Below, piece after piece: positions 24,283-36,199 of a DNA stretch of 64,000 nucleotides (position 1 is its first letter; every line of letters starts with the position of its first letter). Made by a program: the position numbers and the translations under genes. The notes beneath the pieces are model-generated. The model saw only the letters and a program-made list of their open reading frames with translations, did not search any database and was not told the DNA's origin. Source of the stretch: Paulownia fortunei (lineage: Eukaryota; Streptophyta; Magnoliopsida; Lamiales; Paulowniaceae); contig CM033107.1 of NCBI GenBank assembly GCA_019321725.1, forward strand, positions 16,545,445 through 16,609,444, given 5' to 3'.

Positions 24283-25830
24283 AATTCCCCCACACTTAAC
24301 CTTTGTTCGTCCTCGAGCAAACCTAAAACAAGATATAAACACAAACTAAGTTAATCTACTTTTGTAGGAAATCACGATTGCATTTACCACATGCAACAAA
24401 CCTTTAAACCCATAGGACGAGTTGTCGTCTCGCGAGGGCTTCCAATGGTAATACCCACAAACACCTATGACACCTAACTTCCAACGATTAATTCTTAGGG
24501 AGCAACAAAATAATATGGTAATGAAATCAAACAAGTGTTGAATCTAACTCTTAGTTATTCAAAAGCAAATACACTTCCACAACAATCATACTCAAGTGTG
24601 TGTGTGTGAATATCCATTGTCAATAGTGATGAAACCATGCATGATTCAAATAAGTGAAATCCCATAGAACCTCACAAAAGCCATCTCCCGGTCTCTAATG
24701 AAATAGTCAAACACCATAGGCTCCTCCTTTGGCACACATCTCCACTACACCGAACGCACTACATGAAATCAAAAGTTTTAATAATAGTTATAATAGGGCC
24801 AAGGGGTAGTGTATGACATAAGAAAGAAAGGGATATGATGCAACGAAGATTCTAAAAACTTCAAGGAATGAGAGACATAAATCTCATCAAGGAATGCAAG
24901 TTTCAACATCGGGGCCTAATATCATTTTGTTGGACCCTTCTTCACCATTTTCACCAACTTTGTAATATCCCATTTTTAGTTGCAACTCACAATAAATTTC
25001 TTTCTCAATATTTTGCATCTTTCTTCCTTTTTTTTTTCTTTTTTTTCTCTTTTTTTGTATATATATATATATATTTAATATTTTTTCCTTCTTTTCTTCT
25101 TTCTTTGAGCCCCCCACACTTATCTTCTATTTCAACGCAAATTTCTTTTGCAAGCTCACCTTATCATCGAAGTGTCTCTCAAGTTCTAATTCCTTTTTAG
25201 AACAAGGGTAGGATAATAGTATATTTAGGCTAGGTAAGAAGATATGGTTATCACTGAAATAGCTTATTCAATAAAAAGCTCGAAGTGGCTCACTATGGGG
25301 GATGCTCTCTTGGAACATCATATGGGGAACAAACTAATTTGTCTATAGTGCTAGAAAGCCTGGTGCTTTAATCATTTTTCAAGTGATGCTCAGTCAGTTG
25401 TTCGCCTCGAAAGACCTCTGGAAAAGTTCTAATATTCAACTTCCACATGCCGAAACTTAAGTGATATTTAAAGCGAGGTTATAAGAACTACCTATTTTGA
25501 CATGCTTGTCTCCATTTCTAAGAGAAGAGTCAAGGCCATGGATCACCATTACACTTTATCATAATTTCACAAGTCCGTGGTTAGGGTTGGTGTTTGATTG
25601 TGTGACAGTAGAACTTCTGATTGTGTTTCATATTCTCTCCTTAGACATATCAAGTCTACTACTAAAAGTTAACCTACAACATCTGTATTTATGGGATTAA
25701 CCTCCTAATGAGGCTTTGTAAGTTCCACTAGCTGTCAATTTTCACATATATGACTACTGCATATACTAATGCCTATATCTCTATAGTGATTAGTCCATGG
25801 CATGCACTACACTAGCACTTTTTGCAACAC
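24283..25830 (-). other. 3' UTR of a further Athila copy
   Basis: No gene. On the minus strand it ends, next to LTR-A, with GCTCGAGGACGAACAAAGG and AAGTGTGGGGGAATT, the Athila pre-LTR polypurine tract. A T/C-rich run with an (AT)n stretch lies at about 25017-25118. Frames listed here are low-complexity (for example runs of Phe and Lys) and not genes. Its internal coding region is missing: it stops near 25830 at another LTR fragment. Confidence 0.6.
25017..25118. repeat. T/C-rich tract with (AT)n microsatellite
   Basis: Long runs of T and C around a TATATATATATATATA stretch near 25056-25073. On the minus strand this is a purine-rich tract, matching the tract at about 14697-14815 in the 3' UTR of element A. 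Confidence 0.85.
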
Positions 25831-26080
25831 TAGCTCTCGATCTTAATCATAACAATAAAAAGTCATTCCAAAGTTGGCCACACATTAAAAAGCACTAAGA
25901 ACATAATGCATGCTAAATATAAAAAAATCATCGTCCTCACCACAAACAAGATATCAATTCATAAATTTATAGAAATAGCTTCTAAGCCTTGATAAAAAAT
26001 ATTTTAGTTCATATTGAAACAAAGCAAATACCATATGTCTCCCAACATCATGGTTTTTACAATTTTCTCAAAGCTAAATG
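25831..26080 (-). repeat. Fragment of the 13008-14199 LTR type
   Basis: Matches 13105-13355 with scattered differences (shared phrases AACATAATGCATGC / AACATAGCATATGC, CCCAACATCATG, CTCAAAGCTAAA), same orientation. It ends abruptly at 26080, where a different LTR-like sequence begins. No terminal dinucleotides or TSD are visible. Confidence 0.6.
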
Positions 26081-26586
26081 ATAAGTGCATGTTTCTATAT
26101 ATTTTTAAATTGATTCATTTACACTTTCCTTGCTTTATTTTTATTGACATTATATTTTTATTAATGCTTTATGTTTCATGGACAAAAAGAGATCAAAAGG
26201 AGCCAAAAACAAAATCAAATAAGACGACACATTCTATGAGCAAATTGGGAGATAATCTTTCATTAGATGAAAGAAGCATCACAATTAGAAAAAAAGGATC
26301 ATTTTCATATAATTTCATAATATGTAGATCAAAATATATGCAAGAAATCACTTGGACTTTGCAAGTGATTGTTGGGCTTGCAATAAATTCAAAATCACAT
26401 ATTTCTAGACTTGGGCAACTTTCATATTTTGGTCATAAGTTGGTGCTCAAAAGCCTTTTCCAATTGAATCTTGATCCATTGGAAATCTAAGACAGAGAGC
26501 TACAACTTTGTTGTTGGAAATATAGCTTAATTATGCCTTGATAAAAGCAAAACATACATCCAAATGTCTATATTGGAAGGTACAAG
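26081..26586 (+). repeat. 5' fragment of another Athila-type LTR
   Basis: Begins TGATAAGTGCATGTTTCTAT, similar to the start of LTR-B (TGATAAGTTCATATTTTTAC), and runs 506 bp until LTR-B starts. A plus frame of 158 codons (26014-26490) crosses its left boundary and has no recognisable domain; I take it as chance. LTR-B may have inserted here, but its right-hand flank is not found in the window. Confidence 0.5.
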
Positions 26587-28468
26587 TGATAAGTTCATAT
26601 TTTTACATATTTTGTATCAATTCCTCTATGTCTTCCTTACTTTGTTCTTGTGAATAATAGTTTTTTATTAATATTTTGTGTGTGATAGGAGTTTGGAATC
26701 AATGGATCGAAAATGAGTCAAACGAAGTTAAAACAAGCATTCTTGGGCCAAATTTTATTGACACGGTGCTACTACGGTAGTTTTTTTATTTTGGGTATAA
26801 ATTTCTAATCCAAATTGCTATTAACCTGATTCTTGGCTCATTGGCAATATAAGTGATTGATATACAACTTTCATGTTGATAACTTATCCTAGTTCAATTG
26901 ATTTCAAAGAGAACAATGCAGTTAAATAGTCAAAAGTGCCCTGAAACTTCCAAATATGGCAGTCTTTGTATTTTTGGCACAACTATCCTCACAAATGTGA
27001 TATTGATATAATTCAAGTTGCTAAATAAAGCGGACATATAGGACTATAATTTTTATATAGATACAAAAGCTAATTCATCCTAGAAAGAGGTCAAAATATA
27101 TTTAAAAATAAATAAACAGTGTTAGAACACTGAACTAGATAAGAAAAAAACAGTAGCAACAACGCCTAGGTGCCCTATTTTGGTGCCTAGGCGCCATTCG
27201 TGTAGAAAAATTAATTTCTTTGCTTGGAGTGGAGACCCTTTACAACTTTTGGTACATGTTTGTGATATGTGTAAGCTAGATACATATAATACATCACACA
27301 ACATACCTTACACACTTTACACCAAATCACACAACACATCTTACATATTTTACAACAAATCACAACATCATCTCACACTTTTAAAACACGCTATCCTCTT
27401 AACATACATAGTAATTTTTCTCACTCACTCTCTAGAATTGATACACACCTTTGTGAAGCAATCTTGGGGGTCTTAGGCATCAAGAAAAATGAAGTGGAAG
27501 AGACTTGGAGGAGGAGACATCCATAATCCACCATCAACCTCAACTATCTTCTTCAATCAGTAAGTTTTTTTTTTGGCTCCGAATATTATTAGTTTTAATT
27601 TTCTTGTCATTTCGGTTGAAGGTGATTTCAAAGCCCTAGGCATGGGTTTTTTTAATTAAATGTTTGGTATTATTGATCAACTTTTCAATTGAAGTTGTTT
27701 ATGTTTTTCTACGCTTAATGTCTTAATGGGTATTTTCTTGCTTTTTTTAGGTGTGCAACCAAATTGGGTTTGAGAAACCCCTACATCTAGATTAGAGATT
27801 TTAGATCCGTAATTATTTTAAATTTTTAATTACGTATAGTAAATTTTGATTAATGATTATGGTATATTTTTTGTTAATTGTAATAAAAAACATAACCTAA
27901 GTTGACCCAGGCTTGTGTGGTTATTGCTTAGATCAATCTATATTTCTTATTTTAATGCATCTATTGAATTAAATCTAGAGAGCTTGTTCTAGGTTGTTTG
28001 GTGGGTAGAGAATGAGGTAGAGAGCTTGTTCTACCTAATGAGCAACTAAGGAAAGATCAGCGTAGCAGAGCTCGTAACCTACAGTAGATAATTTCAATGA
28101 CAAGTTGTTTATAACATTGATATAAAAATTACAACCCATTGCCTAGTTGCGGCGAAGGAAACCTCAATCTACATTAATCGATTGTTCATTGTTATTTTGA
28201 TTTTGATTGCTTTACATTTTGATTGGTTTTATTTTTTCAAGTTATTTACTCAATTTGATCCTGCAACCGTTTGTTGTTTATTTCTAGAGTTTACTTGTTG
28301 AGTTTTAGCTCTAGATTAGCAATTTGAAAGATAAATTTCTTAGTTAGTGAGTCGATAGTAAATCAATTAGTCTTGATTCTCGTGGGATCAACTCTTACTC
28401 AATCTGTACTCATTCAAAAATTATTGAAGAGTAGGATTTAAATTTTGTAGGCCTACGACAACTGACCA
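26587..28468 (+). mobile_element. 5' LTR of Athila element B (LTR-B)
   Basis: Starts TGATAAGTTCATATTTTTAC and ends GACAACTGACCA, six bases before a tRNA-Asp-like primer site. 1882 bp, near-complete inverted match to LTR-A. It should drive transcription of element B to the right. Two GCCTAGG palindromes lie at 27162-27195. No 3' LTR of B is recognisable before element C begins at about 48609. Confidence 0.78.
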
Positions 28469-28474
28469 AGTTTT

Positions 28475-28492
28475 TGGCGTTGTTGCCGAGGA
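28475..28492 (+). other. Primer-binding site of element B (tRNA-Asp type)
   Basis: TGGCGTTGTTGCCGAGGA differs at three positions from the usual Athila site TGGCGCCGTTGCCGGGGA, which pairs with the 3' end of tRNA-Asp. All three differences are C-to-T or G-to-A. It lies six bases after the LTR end, where minus-strand cDNA synthesis would begin. Confidence 0.75.
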
Positions 28493-28597
28493 TCAAGCGT
28501 CTAATTGATTCATTATCCTTTTTAGTTTTTTATTTTACTTTACTTACTTCTTTTTGTTAGTTTAATTTAGTTTGTTTTCTTGTTATTTTTAGGTTTT

Positions 28598-29827
28598 ATG
28601 TCATCCGAGGATTTAAACCTAAGACTTGAGCAGATTTGAATTAATTTGAACACACCGCTACCACTATTATCACCACTTCCACCTATATCTCCATCCCAAG
28701 CTCAAGTTTGAAGCCTTTCTTCCTACTTTTAAATCTCCTCATCAACCCAAAACTATTGAAATAACACATAATCATAGAACATTGAAGGAGTTGGCTGCTC
28801 CCAATTTTGAGAATCAACCATTGTGTATCACCTATCCTAACTTAGAAGCTGGCTTTGAACTCAAATCCGGGATGATTCATCTTTTACCCACATTCCATGG
28901 TTTTGCTAGTGAGGATCTAAATAAATATTTGAAGGCATTTTATGTTGTGTACTCTAGCATAAAACCGATAGGCATTTTAGAAGAAAACATCAAGCTCATT
29001 GCCTTTCCTTTTCATTAGTGGATTTGGCAAAGGCATGGCTTTATTATCTACCATCTGGCACGATTACCACATGGAACAAAATGCAAAGGGTCTTCCTTGA
29101 GAGGTATTTTCCAACATCTAAGACAGGGGGCATTCGAAAAGAAATATGTGGTATTCGAAAATACAATGGGAAATCTCTCTATGAGTATTGGAAAAGATTT
29201 AAAAAGGTGTGCCAATTGTCCTTGTCATCAAATCAGTGATCAACTTCTCATCTAATATTTCTATGAGGGGCTTATGCTAATGGAAAGAAGCATGATTGGT
29301 GCTGCAAGTGGAGGGACTTTAGTTGATAAGACACCTGAGGCAACAAAGAATCTAATTGAAAATATTGCTGTAAATTCTCAATAATTCATCACCCATAATG
29401 ATCCACCGCTACCACCTAAGAGTGTCAATGGGGCGAACGCATCACTTTTTAAACAAAAGCTCTCACACCTCAACTCTTTAGTGCAATAAATAGCTGTAGG
29501 GCAACATGTTAAAGCATGTGGAGTATGTTACATGGTAGGGCATCCCACGGATATGTGTCCATCCCTCTAAGAAGGTTCTATAGAGCAAGCAAATGTGATT
29601 GGTGGTTTTTCGAGTCAACCATGGCAAGGATATAATCCTTTCTCCAACACTTGTAATGAAGGATGGAAGGATCATCCCAATTTAAGATACGAGAACCAAC
29701 AACAATAGCCCACCCCATTTCAAATGCCAAATTGATCACTGAGTTATCTCCAATCGAATGTGCAACCACCTTTCCAATCTCCACAACAATCGGGCACATC
29801 CTTGGAGGATCCCGTGAAAGCACTTGC
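28598..29827 (+). pseudogene. Athila element B gag, 5' part (split by element H)
   Basis: The likely start is ATG at 28598 (MSSEDLNLRLEQI then a stop). Main frames: 28782-29018 (RTLKELAAPNFENQPLCI-type start, GMIHLLPTFHGF) and 29018-29239 (AKAWLYYLPSGTITTWNKMQ, FLERYFPTSK, GIRKEICGIRKYNGKSLYEY), which form the Athila capsid region. Stops and a frameshift follow at 29240-29400. Near 29490-29560 a Cys-rich stretch (HVKACGVCYMVGHPTDMCP-like) is the single zinc knuckle. The frame is cut at 29827, where element H inserted with TSD CTTGC, and continues at 43802. Confidence 0.82.
29823..29827. repeat. Target-site duplication CTTGC of element H (second copy 43802-43806)
   Basis: CTTGC precedes TGTAATACCC at 29828 and follows GGTTGTGACA at 43802-43806. 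Removing the insert and one copy rejoins the gag sequence of element B. Confidence 0.93.
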
Positions 29828-32800
29828 TGTAATACCCAAGCCTCACATTACTCACTTGGCCAATATGATTCATACATTACATGCTACTTATATACTAATT
29901 TGCATTAACATCTACATCGCATCTTTTATAATATTCTTAATCATTATGCCTCCAATGCTATCACTTGATGTTAATGATTGAGATCCTACAACCTAATTAA
30001 GTAATTCTATATTTAGATAAGACAAAGAATAGATTGATCAATATAGTGGATATTCATAAGTTACATGTTATAATTTTAGAAGTGTTAAAGGTGTCATTAG
30101 TAAGCTTATATGATTCAATTCAAATTGATCGGGGAGTTTTAAAGGTATACCTCCATAGATTAACATACTTGAGATACTGGACATGATATAATATGATTTA
30201 AGTATCATATTACAATGTTCATATGTGCATGTGATTTTAGAAAATAAAAACTAGACAATCATTTAAGAATCAGGTGTCAATCGATATAGAGATTGAATGA
30301 AATGGTTAAGAAATTAGGGCAAATATTTATTATCCGATCATATGAAAATTAAAATAGGTTGTAAATAGATAAATAAGTAATGAGAAACACTAGATTAGGG
30401 TTGTATAAGGTGTGAAAAATATCATATTTGAACCACAACTTGACACCACAAACTTGCCACCTCAAGCTTTGCCACCTCAAGCTTCCACCTAACCTTTCTT
30501 CATTTCTATCCTTGAACCACAACCAAAAACAATTTTCTGAGCTATTTCACTTCCAAAACCTTCATATTGAATGTTAAAAATTTCTCTCAAGTAATTCCAA
30601 GTAACGAAAAAAGTGAAGGAAGCAAAGGAAAGTAAGGAGGAGCAAGTTGAATCTAAAATCTGTGCATAGGTGAGCTTTAATTCATGTTTTTGATTTAAGT
30701 TCTTGAATTGTTTGAGCGTTTATGATTTTTAAAGCTTCTATTATTGATTATAATCATGTTAGGATGTTATTTGTGGTCTTATAATTCACAAAAGAAGGAT
30801 TTTTAGTTGCAAAATCACAATAAAAATCACTAGGGATAGAAACTGTATACTTGCTGATTTTTTATATTTATGCTTTATATATGTATAATAACTTGATTAA
30901 AACTTGTGTATTTCACCATATATGTGTTTATATATGAGTCTAGGTGATGTATGTAAGTTTAGAGAGGTTATAAATTGTAATATAGTGTGATAATTAAAGA
31001 GGTGCTCAAAACTGTCTTCTTTGAAATTCAGATTATGTCCTATGTGAATGGTGCCTGTTTTACATCAATAAATCCATTAGGTTTGGTAGTACTTTGACCT
31101 GGTTGTCTCCTTATATATGTTATCTAAGCATGTTGAAAATTTGGAGTGATTGAATATACTTATGGGTGCCAAAACCATTAATATCATGAAGTGTGCAAAA
31201 CTGTCACAATAGGAAAACAATCTGTTTCAGTATGTTGTGAAGAGAGCTGAACTTGAGAAGTTATATCCATGATTTTTAGAAATTCTATGATATGCTTACA
31301 TTTATATACATGTTATCTAAGTGTGGTAAAAAATTGGGAGTGATTGGATATTTTTAGGGATGTCAAAATTATCATGCAACTAAATTGGACAGCAAGAAAA
31401 TATGAAAATGTGAATCTGCCCTATTTCATACCTTAGCATATTTCAACCTAGACATGTTGTTATTGAGTGGTAACAATTAGGTACATGATATTAGAGTTAT
31501 ATTACTTCAATTATGTGATGTTTACATATATCTAAGATGAGAAATTAAGGCATTTGAGGGACTAGATTGGGTTCTAGTTTGTGAAAGCATGATTGTTACG
31601 TAGATAGCTTGGTGTTTAAGACCTTAGTATGATATTTTATCCTTTCAACTTGACAAATTGGGAATGGCGCATGATGTTGGGTAATATTACAGGATATTTT
31701 ACATCTAAGATTGGAGAGAAACAATAAACAAATCTAGACTAAGCCAGCAACCAAGTGAAAAATAAGTAAAGATCTATTTGCAACTACAATGCATGAACAT
31801 AGTATACATTGAAATATTTATACTTAATGTGTTGATGATTTAAATTTGACTGAGTCTTATGATTCTTGAAACATGTTGAGAGCAAGATGAATTGCATTTC
31901 ACATTGAACATATTATTCATGAGCATTTACGTGTGCATGCATGACATATGAGTATAATGGAGGTTTTTGCATGCACGATATGATTTGAGACATGGTTTTT
32001 AAAAAGAAAATATTTTGGTTGGGCACTACTAGTGTACCGAGACATGCGAGACATGCTTATATGATATTTTGGGGCGCCGTGAGTGTTAGTTCTCGGAGGA
32101 TCACTGGGGTTGACAGAGGGTGTGCCTTTGGTGGTCACGAGAGGGTGAACCAATTGACTGTGCCCTTATTAACTCCGTCAGTGGGAAGACTTTTGAAGGA
32201 TCACAAGGGAAGATAGGGGGTGGACCTCTGGTGATCCCAAGAGATGGCCCTTGGACTGTCATTTGTTTATGACCATGTGATTATTGATATTGTTCAGAGC
32301 TCTATCATAGTAGGTGGGCCAAGGGCCCAATAAATAAAGTAATTTTTAATAAAAGCTTTTTGATTTATGAGTACTCAATTTAACACATTTATAGCATCAT
32401 ATCTTAGAGTTGAGTTGCATGAGATTTTATATCACACTATTGTTATGCATGATTTTTACTTATTGAGTGTTAGCTCATGTAGTTCATGCATTGTAGGTGA
32501 ACATGGTTAGACTTGAGACCTTTAGTTTACTGGCTAGCAGTGGAGCTTCTACAAGCTTTCAAAGATCAATGTACTTGGATGACGATCTGTTGGGCTATTT
32601 TGTGGGCTGTGTTTTTTATTTTATTGTATTATATTAGTGACTTTATCTTGTATATCACTTACAAAACTCCTTTGTGATAGAGAGTTTGGGTTTGTGATGG
32701 TTTTGATAGACTTGGTTAATGTTTAATAACTACTTATGTATATACAATGTTAAGATATGAAAGCACTTTACTTTTATCAATATTTTGTTGAATTGAGTAG

Positions 32801-32891
32801 AAAAAAAAAGTTATACACATGCATACGTGCACAAATTATGTTGCATAGGTTGTTTATATATATTTATACATATTGTTGGGAGGTTGGGACA
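29828..32891 (+). repeat. 5' LTR of element H (L1 family)
   Basis: 3064 bp, TGTAATACCC...GGTTGGGACA. It contains two to three diverged ~190-bp tandem units marked by AAAACTGTC, and the conserved GGATGACGATCTGTTGGGC block at 32577. Many single-base differences from the 3' LTR indicate that the insertion is not recent. The 3' LTR is longer by 308 bp, mostly because of a 282-bp extra segment (41821-42102). Confidence 0.92.
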
Positions 32892-32896
32892 AAGAG

Positions 32897-32908
32897 TGGT
32901 ATCAGAGC
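32897..32908 (+). other. Primer-binding site of element H (tRNA-iMet)
   Basis: TGGTATCAGAGC, the standard plant retrotransposon site complementary to the initiator methionine tRNA 3' end, five bases after the LTR end. Intact. Confidence 0.95.
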
Positions 32909-32968
32909 CTAGGTCTTGATTTTGTAAATTGTTCATGTACATGATCTTTGAACTTGTGGAGCACAGCC

Positions 32969-34060
32969 ATGGCAGTAAGTTTTATTTTATGTTATATTAT
33001 ATTATATATTTCATAGGGAGAACAAGGGGTGAAAGTAGTAGTGGAGCCTGAACCCCAAGAGAGCAGACACCTATTCTGAATAATTATCGTGATGTTATCA
33101 TCAATCGACTTATATAGCTTGTTGAACGATAATCAGAACAAATTCAGTAACTTATCCAGCGGAGGGATATGGGTGGACAACTAAGGGCTGAAATGGTTCA
33201 ACCACAACCCCAAGTAGAATAGGTGGAGATAGTTGGGGAAAGATTCAGAATCTGAACCCACCAGTGTTTAAGGATGTACTAAATCTTACAACTGCTCAGG
33301 ATTGGTTGAGAACTCTTGAAAATATGTTTCACTACAGTAGAGTTTCAGAATAAGAGAAAGTGATGTGTGTCTTCTTTATGCTTCGAGGCAATGCTGGACA
33401 TTGGTGGGATACAATGAGAAGCATTGACGACATCACCATTATGACTTGGGATAGATTCAAAGATTTATTTTGAAATAAATACTTCACAGCTCCAGTTTGT
33501 GCAATGAAGATGAATGAATTTATACAGCTACAACAAGGAACTATGATAGTTGGAGAATATATTCGTAAGTTTGAACAGCTATCCAAATTTGCCATACATA
33601 TGGTCAATACTGATGCATTGAAAGTTGAAAGGTTTCTTGAAGGCTTGAGACCATAGCTATATAGAGATGTGAATATGGTAGGAATCCAAGGAGTGACATA
33701 CTCACAAGTTGCTGAGAGAGCTTTAGTGGCAGAACAAGCTGAACTTAGAATTTTTCGTGCTTAAGAGATTCGATACCAATTTAAGCAAGGACTGGGGCAA
33801 CGATGGGTTGGAAATGAAAAGAAGAGACCATTACAAATGTAGAATAAAAAATCTAAATTCTAACCTGGACAAGGGCAACACCAGTGGAATCAGAGTAAGC
33901 ATACAAAGATTGATCAAGGCAAAGCACCAATGTCGCAGCCTGCTTGTCCTAAATGTGGTGGTCACCATAGTGGAGTCTGCCCGACAGAGACTAGAACCTA
34001 CTTTGTGTGTGGGAAGGTTGGACATACTGCAAGAGCATGTCCAGATAATCCAAATCTGAT
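32969..34060 (+). pseudogene. Element H gag (pseudogene)
   Basis: A possible ATG is at 32969. The capsid region is at 33230-33660: NPPVFKDVLNLTTAQDWL, then MFHYSRVSE*EKV, FFMLRGNAGHWWDTM and KFEQLSKFAIHMVNTDALKV, typical of Ty3/gypsy retrotransposon Gag. At 33945-34040 there are two knuckle-like motifs: CPKCGGHHSGVC and YFVCGKVGHTARAC. In the second the first Cys is Tyr, which would break the zinc site. Several in-frame stops (for example after SRVSE and before NKYF) rule out a full-length product. In a live element Gag forms the cytoplasmic particle. Confidence 0.85.
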
Positions 34061-34560
34061 AGGATAAAGAAAAGTATCAGCTAGAGTCTTTACCATCACT
34101 AGATCAGATGCTGAAGCGAACCCATCAGTAGTATTAGGTAAATTCTCTATCTTTGGTACCCCAACATTTATGTTGTTTGATTTTGGAGCTAAACACTCAT
34201 TTATATCTACTGAGTATGTGAAGAGGCTGGGTAGAGTGCCTGATACCGTTGAGGTTAGTTACAATGTGATAATCCCTTCTAGAGATTCTAAACAAACTAA
34301 CCATGTTTTAAGAGATTGTGTTATTCCCATTGAAAATAGAGAACTCTATGTTGATTTAATTGTATTGGCCATGAATGACTATGATATGATTTTGGGTATA
34401 GATTGGTTGTCAAAGTATCGGGCTATAATAGGTTATTTGAGAAAGACAGTAACTTTTCAAACTCCTAGTGAGGAACCGTTCACCTTAATTAGAATCGTAC
34501 AAAGTTTTAAATTCCTAATTATATCAGCATTAAGAGCACAAAGATTATTAGATAGTGCTT
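34061..34560 (+). pseudogene. Element H protease region
   Basis: The frame from 34170 reads [20 protein letters not shown], which matches the retropepsin active-site motif of this lineage (usual LIDSGATHSFIS); the Ser after the Asp is Phe. Farther on, [20 protein letters not shown] and [15 protein letters not shown] fit the rest of the domain (usual GMDWL...A.IDC). The frame stays open into the RT (34170-35006), but the changed DSG triplet probably abolishes activity. Role in a live element: cutting the Gag-Pol polyprotein. Confidence 0.8.
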
Positions 34561-35990
34561 GTGAAGGATATTTGGCGAGTGTTATGAGCATTGAACAACA
34601 ACACCATCCTATCCTCAATGAAGTGCCAGTTGTCTGGGAATATCTAGCAGTATTTCCTGATCATCTTCCTGGATTACCACCAAACTGTGAGATAGAGTTT
34701 GTCATTGAACTAAATCCAGGAACACATCCAATATCTAAAGCTCCATACCGAATGGCATTAGCTGAGTTGAAAGAATTGAAGATACAAATACAAGAATTAT
34801 TAGATAAAGATTTTATCAGACCTAGCTTTTTACCATGGGGTGCATCGATTCTATTTGTGCGTAAGAAGGATGGTACAATACGACTGTGTATAGATTATCG
34901 AGATTTAAATAAAGTTACAATCAAAAATAAATATTCTCTGCCTAGAATAGAAAACTTATTTGATCAGCTCCAAGGTGCATCTATATTTTTAAAAATTGAT
35001 CTGTGATCTGGATACCATCAACTGAAAATAAAATAGGATGATGTCACTAAGACAACATTTAGCATGAGATATGGACATTATGAATTTTTGGTAATGCCAT
35101 TTCGGTTGACAAATGCTCCAGCAGCTTTTATGGATTTGATGAACTGGGTATTTAAAAATTTTCTTGATAGATTTGTTATTGTGTTTATTAATGATATCCT
35201 GATTTATTTTTGCATAAAAGAAGAGCATGGTGAACTTCTAAGAATGGTTTTAGAGATTTTGAAAGAGAAACAACTATATGCTAAATTTAAGAAATGTGAA
35301 TTTTGGATTGATCGAGTGGTATTTCTGGGACATATAATATCAGGAGTAAGAATATCTGTAGATCTAAGTAAAGTAGAAGCTATTAATAGTTGGTTACAAC
35401 CTACTAATCCTTCAGAAGTATGAAGTTTTTTGGGTTTAGCTGGATATTACTGTAGATTTGTGGAAGGATTTTCCAAGATAGCTTTTCCTTTGACACAATT
35501 AACCAAAAAATGTGTGACATTTAAATGGACGGATGCTTGTGAGAAAAGTTTTCAGGAATTGAAGAAGAGGTTAACTTCAGCTCCTATTCTTTCTATTCCA
35601 TCAGGTACTGGAGGCTTTGTGGTTTATAGTAATGCTTCAAAAAATGGGTTGGGATGTGTATTGATGCAAAATGGTAAAGTAATCGCATATGCATCCAAAC
35701 AGCTTAAAGAGTATTAGAAGAATTATCCCACACGTGATTTAGAGCTTGTTGTGGTGGTGTTTGCACTTAAGATATGGAGATATTATTTGTATGGTGAACG
35801 ATGTGAGATATATACTGATCACAAGAGCTTGAAATAGTTCTTCACCTAAAAAGAGTTAAATATGCGACAGCGAAGATGGTTTGAGTTAGTGAAAGATTAT
35901 GATTGTATTATTAACTGTCATCCTGGTAAGGTTAATATTGTGGCTGATGCATTGAGCAGGAAATCAACACAAACTACTACAGTTTTAGCT
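34561..35990 (+). pseudogene. Element H reverse transcriptase / RNase H (pseudogene)
   Basis: [37 protein letters not shown] and [13 protein letters not shown], then a TGA near 35003 and a TAG near 35033, then [20 protein letters not shown]. The active site reads VFINDILIY: the first Asp of the DD pair is Asn (AAT, 35190-35192). RNase H begins with FVVYSNASKNGLGCVLMQNG, where the catalytic Asp is Asn (AAT, 35631-35633), and continues through [20 protein letters not shown] and [16 protein letters not shown] with stops. Both catalytic losses are G-to-A changes. Confidence 0.88.
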
Positions 35991-36199
35991 TTGACTTAGA
36001 AATCAGAGTTAATTGAACTACAGAAAATAGATGTAGAAATTGTATACCAGGGATCAGTGGAGGCCAAATTTACAGCTTTGACACTCTAACCGACTTTGAT
36101 TGATAGAATTTAATAGAAATAACAAGTTGATGAATATGTTACTAAAATGTTGAAAGACATGGCTTAAGAAAAGTTTTTTTATTTTCAGATGTCAGAGAA

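Noticed and set aside
26014..26490. 158-codon plus-strand reading frame, the longest outside retrotransposon pol
   Set aside because: It crosses the boundary between two LTR fragments (26080/26081), has no recognisable domain, and its first third matches non-coding LTR sequence elsewhere in the window.
32897..32908. tRNA-like match TGGTATCAGAGC
   Set aside because: It is the retrotransposon primer-binding site, complementary to the end of a tRNA, with no tRNA gene around it.
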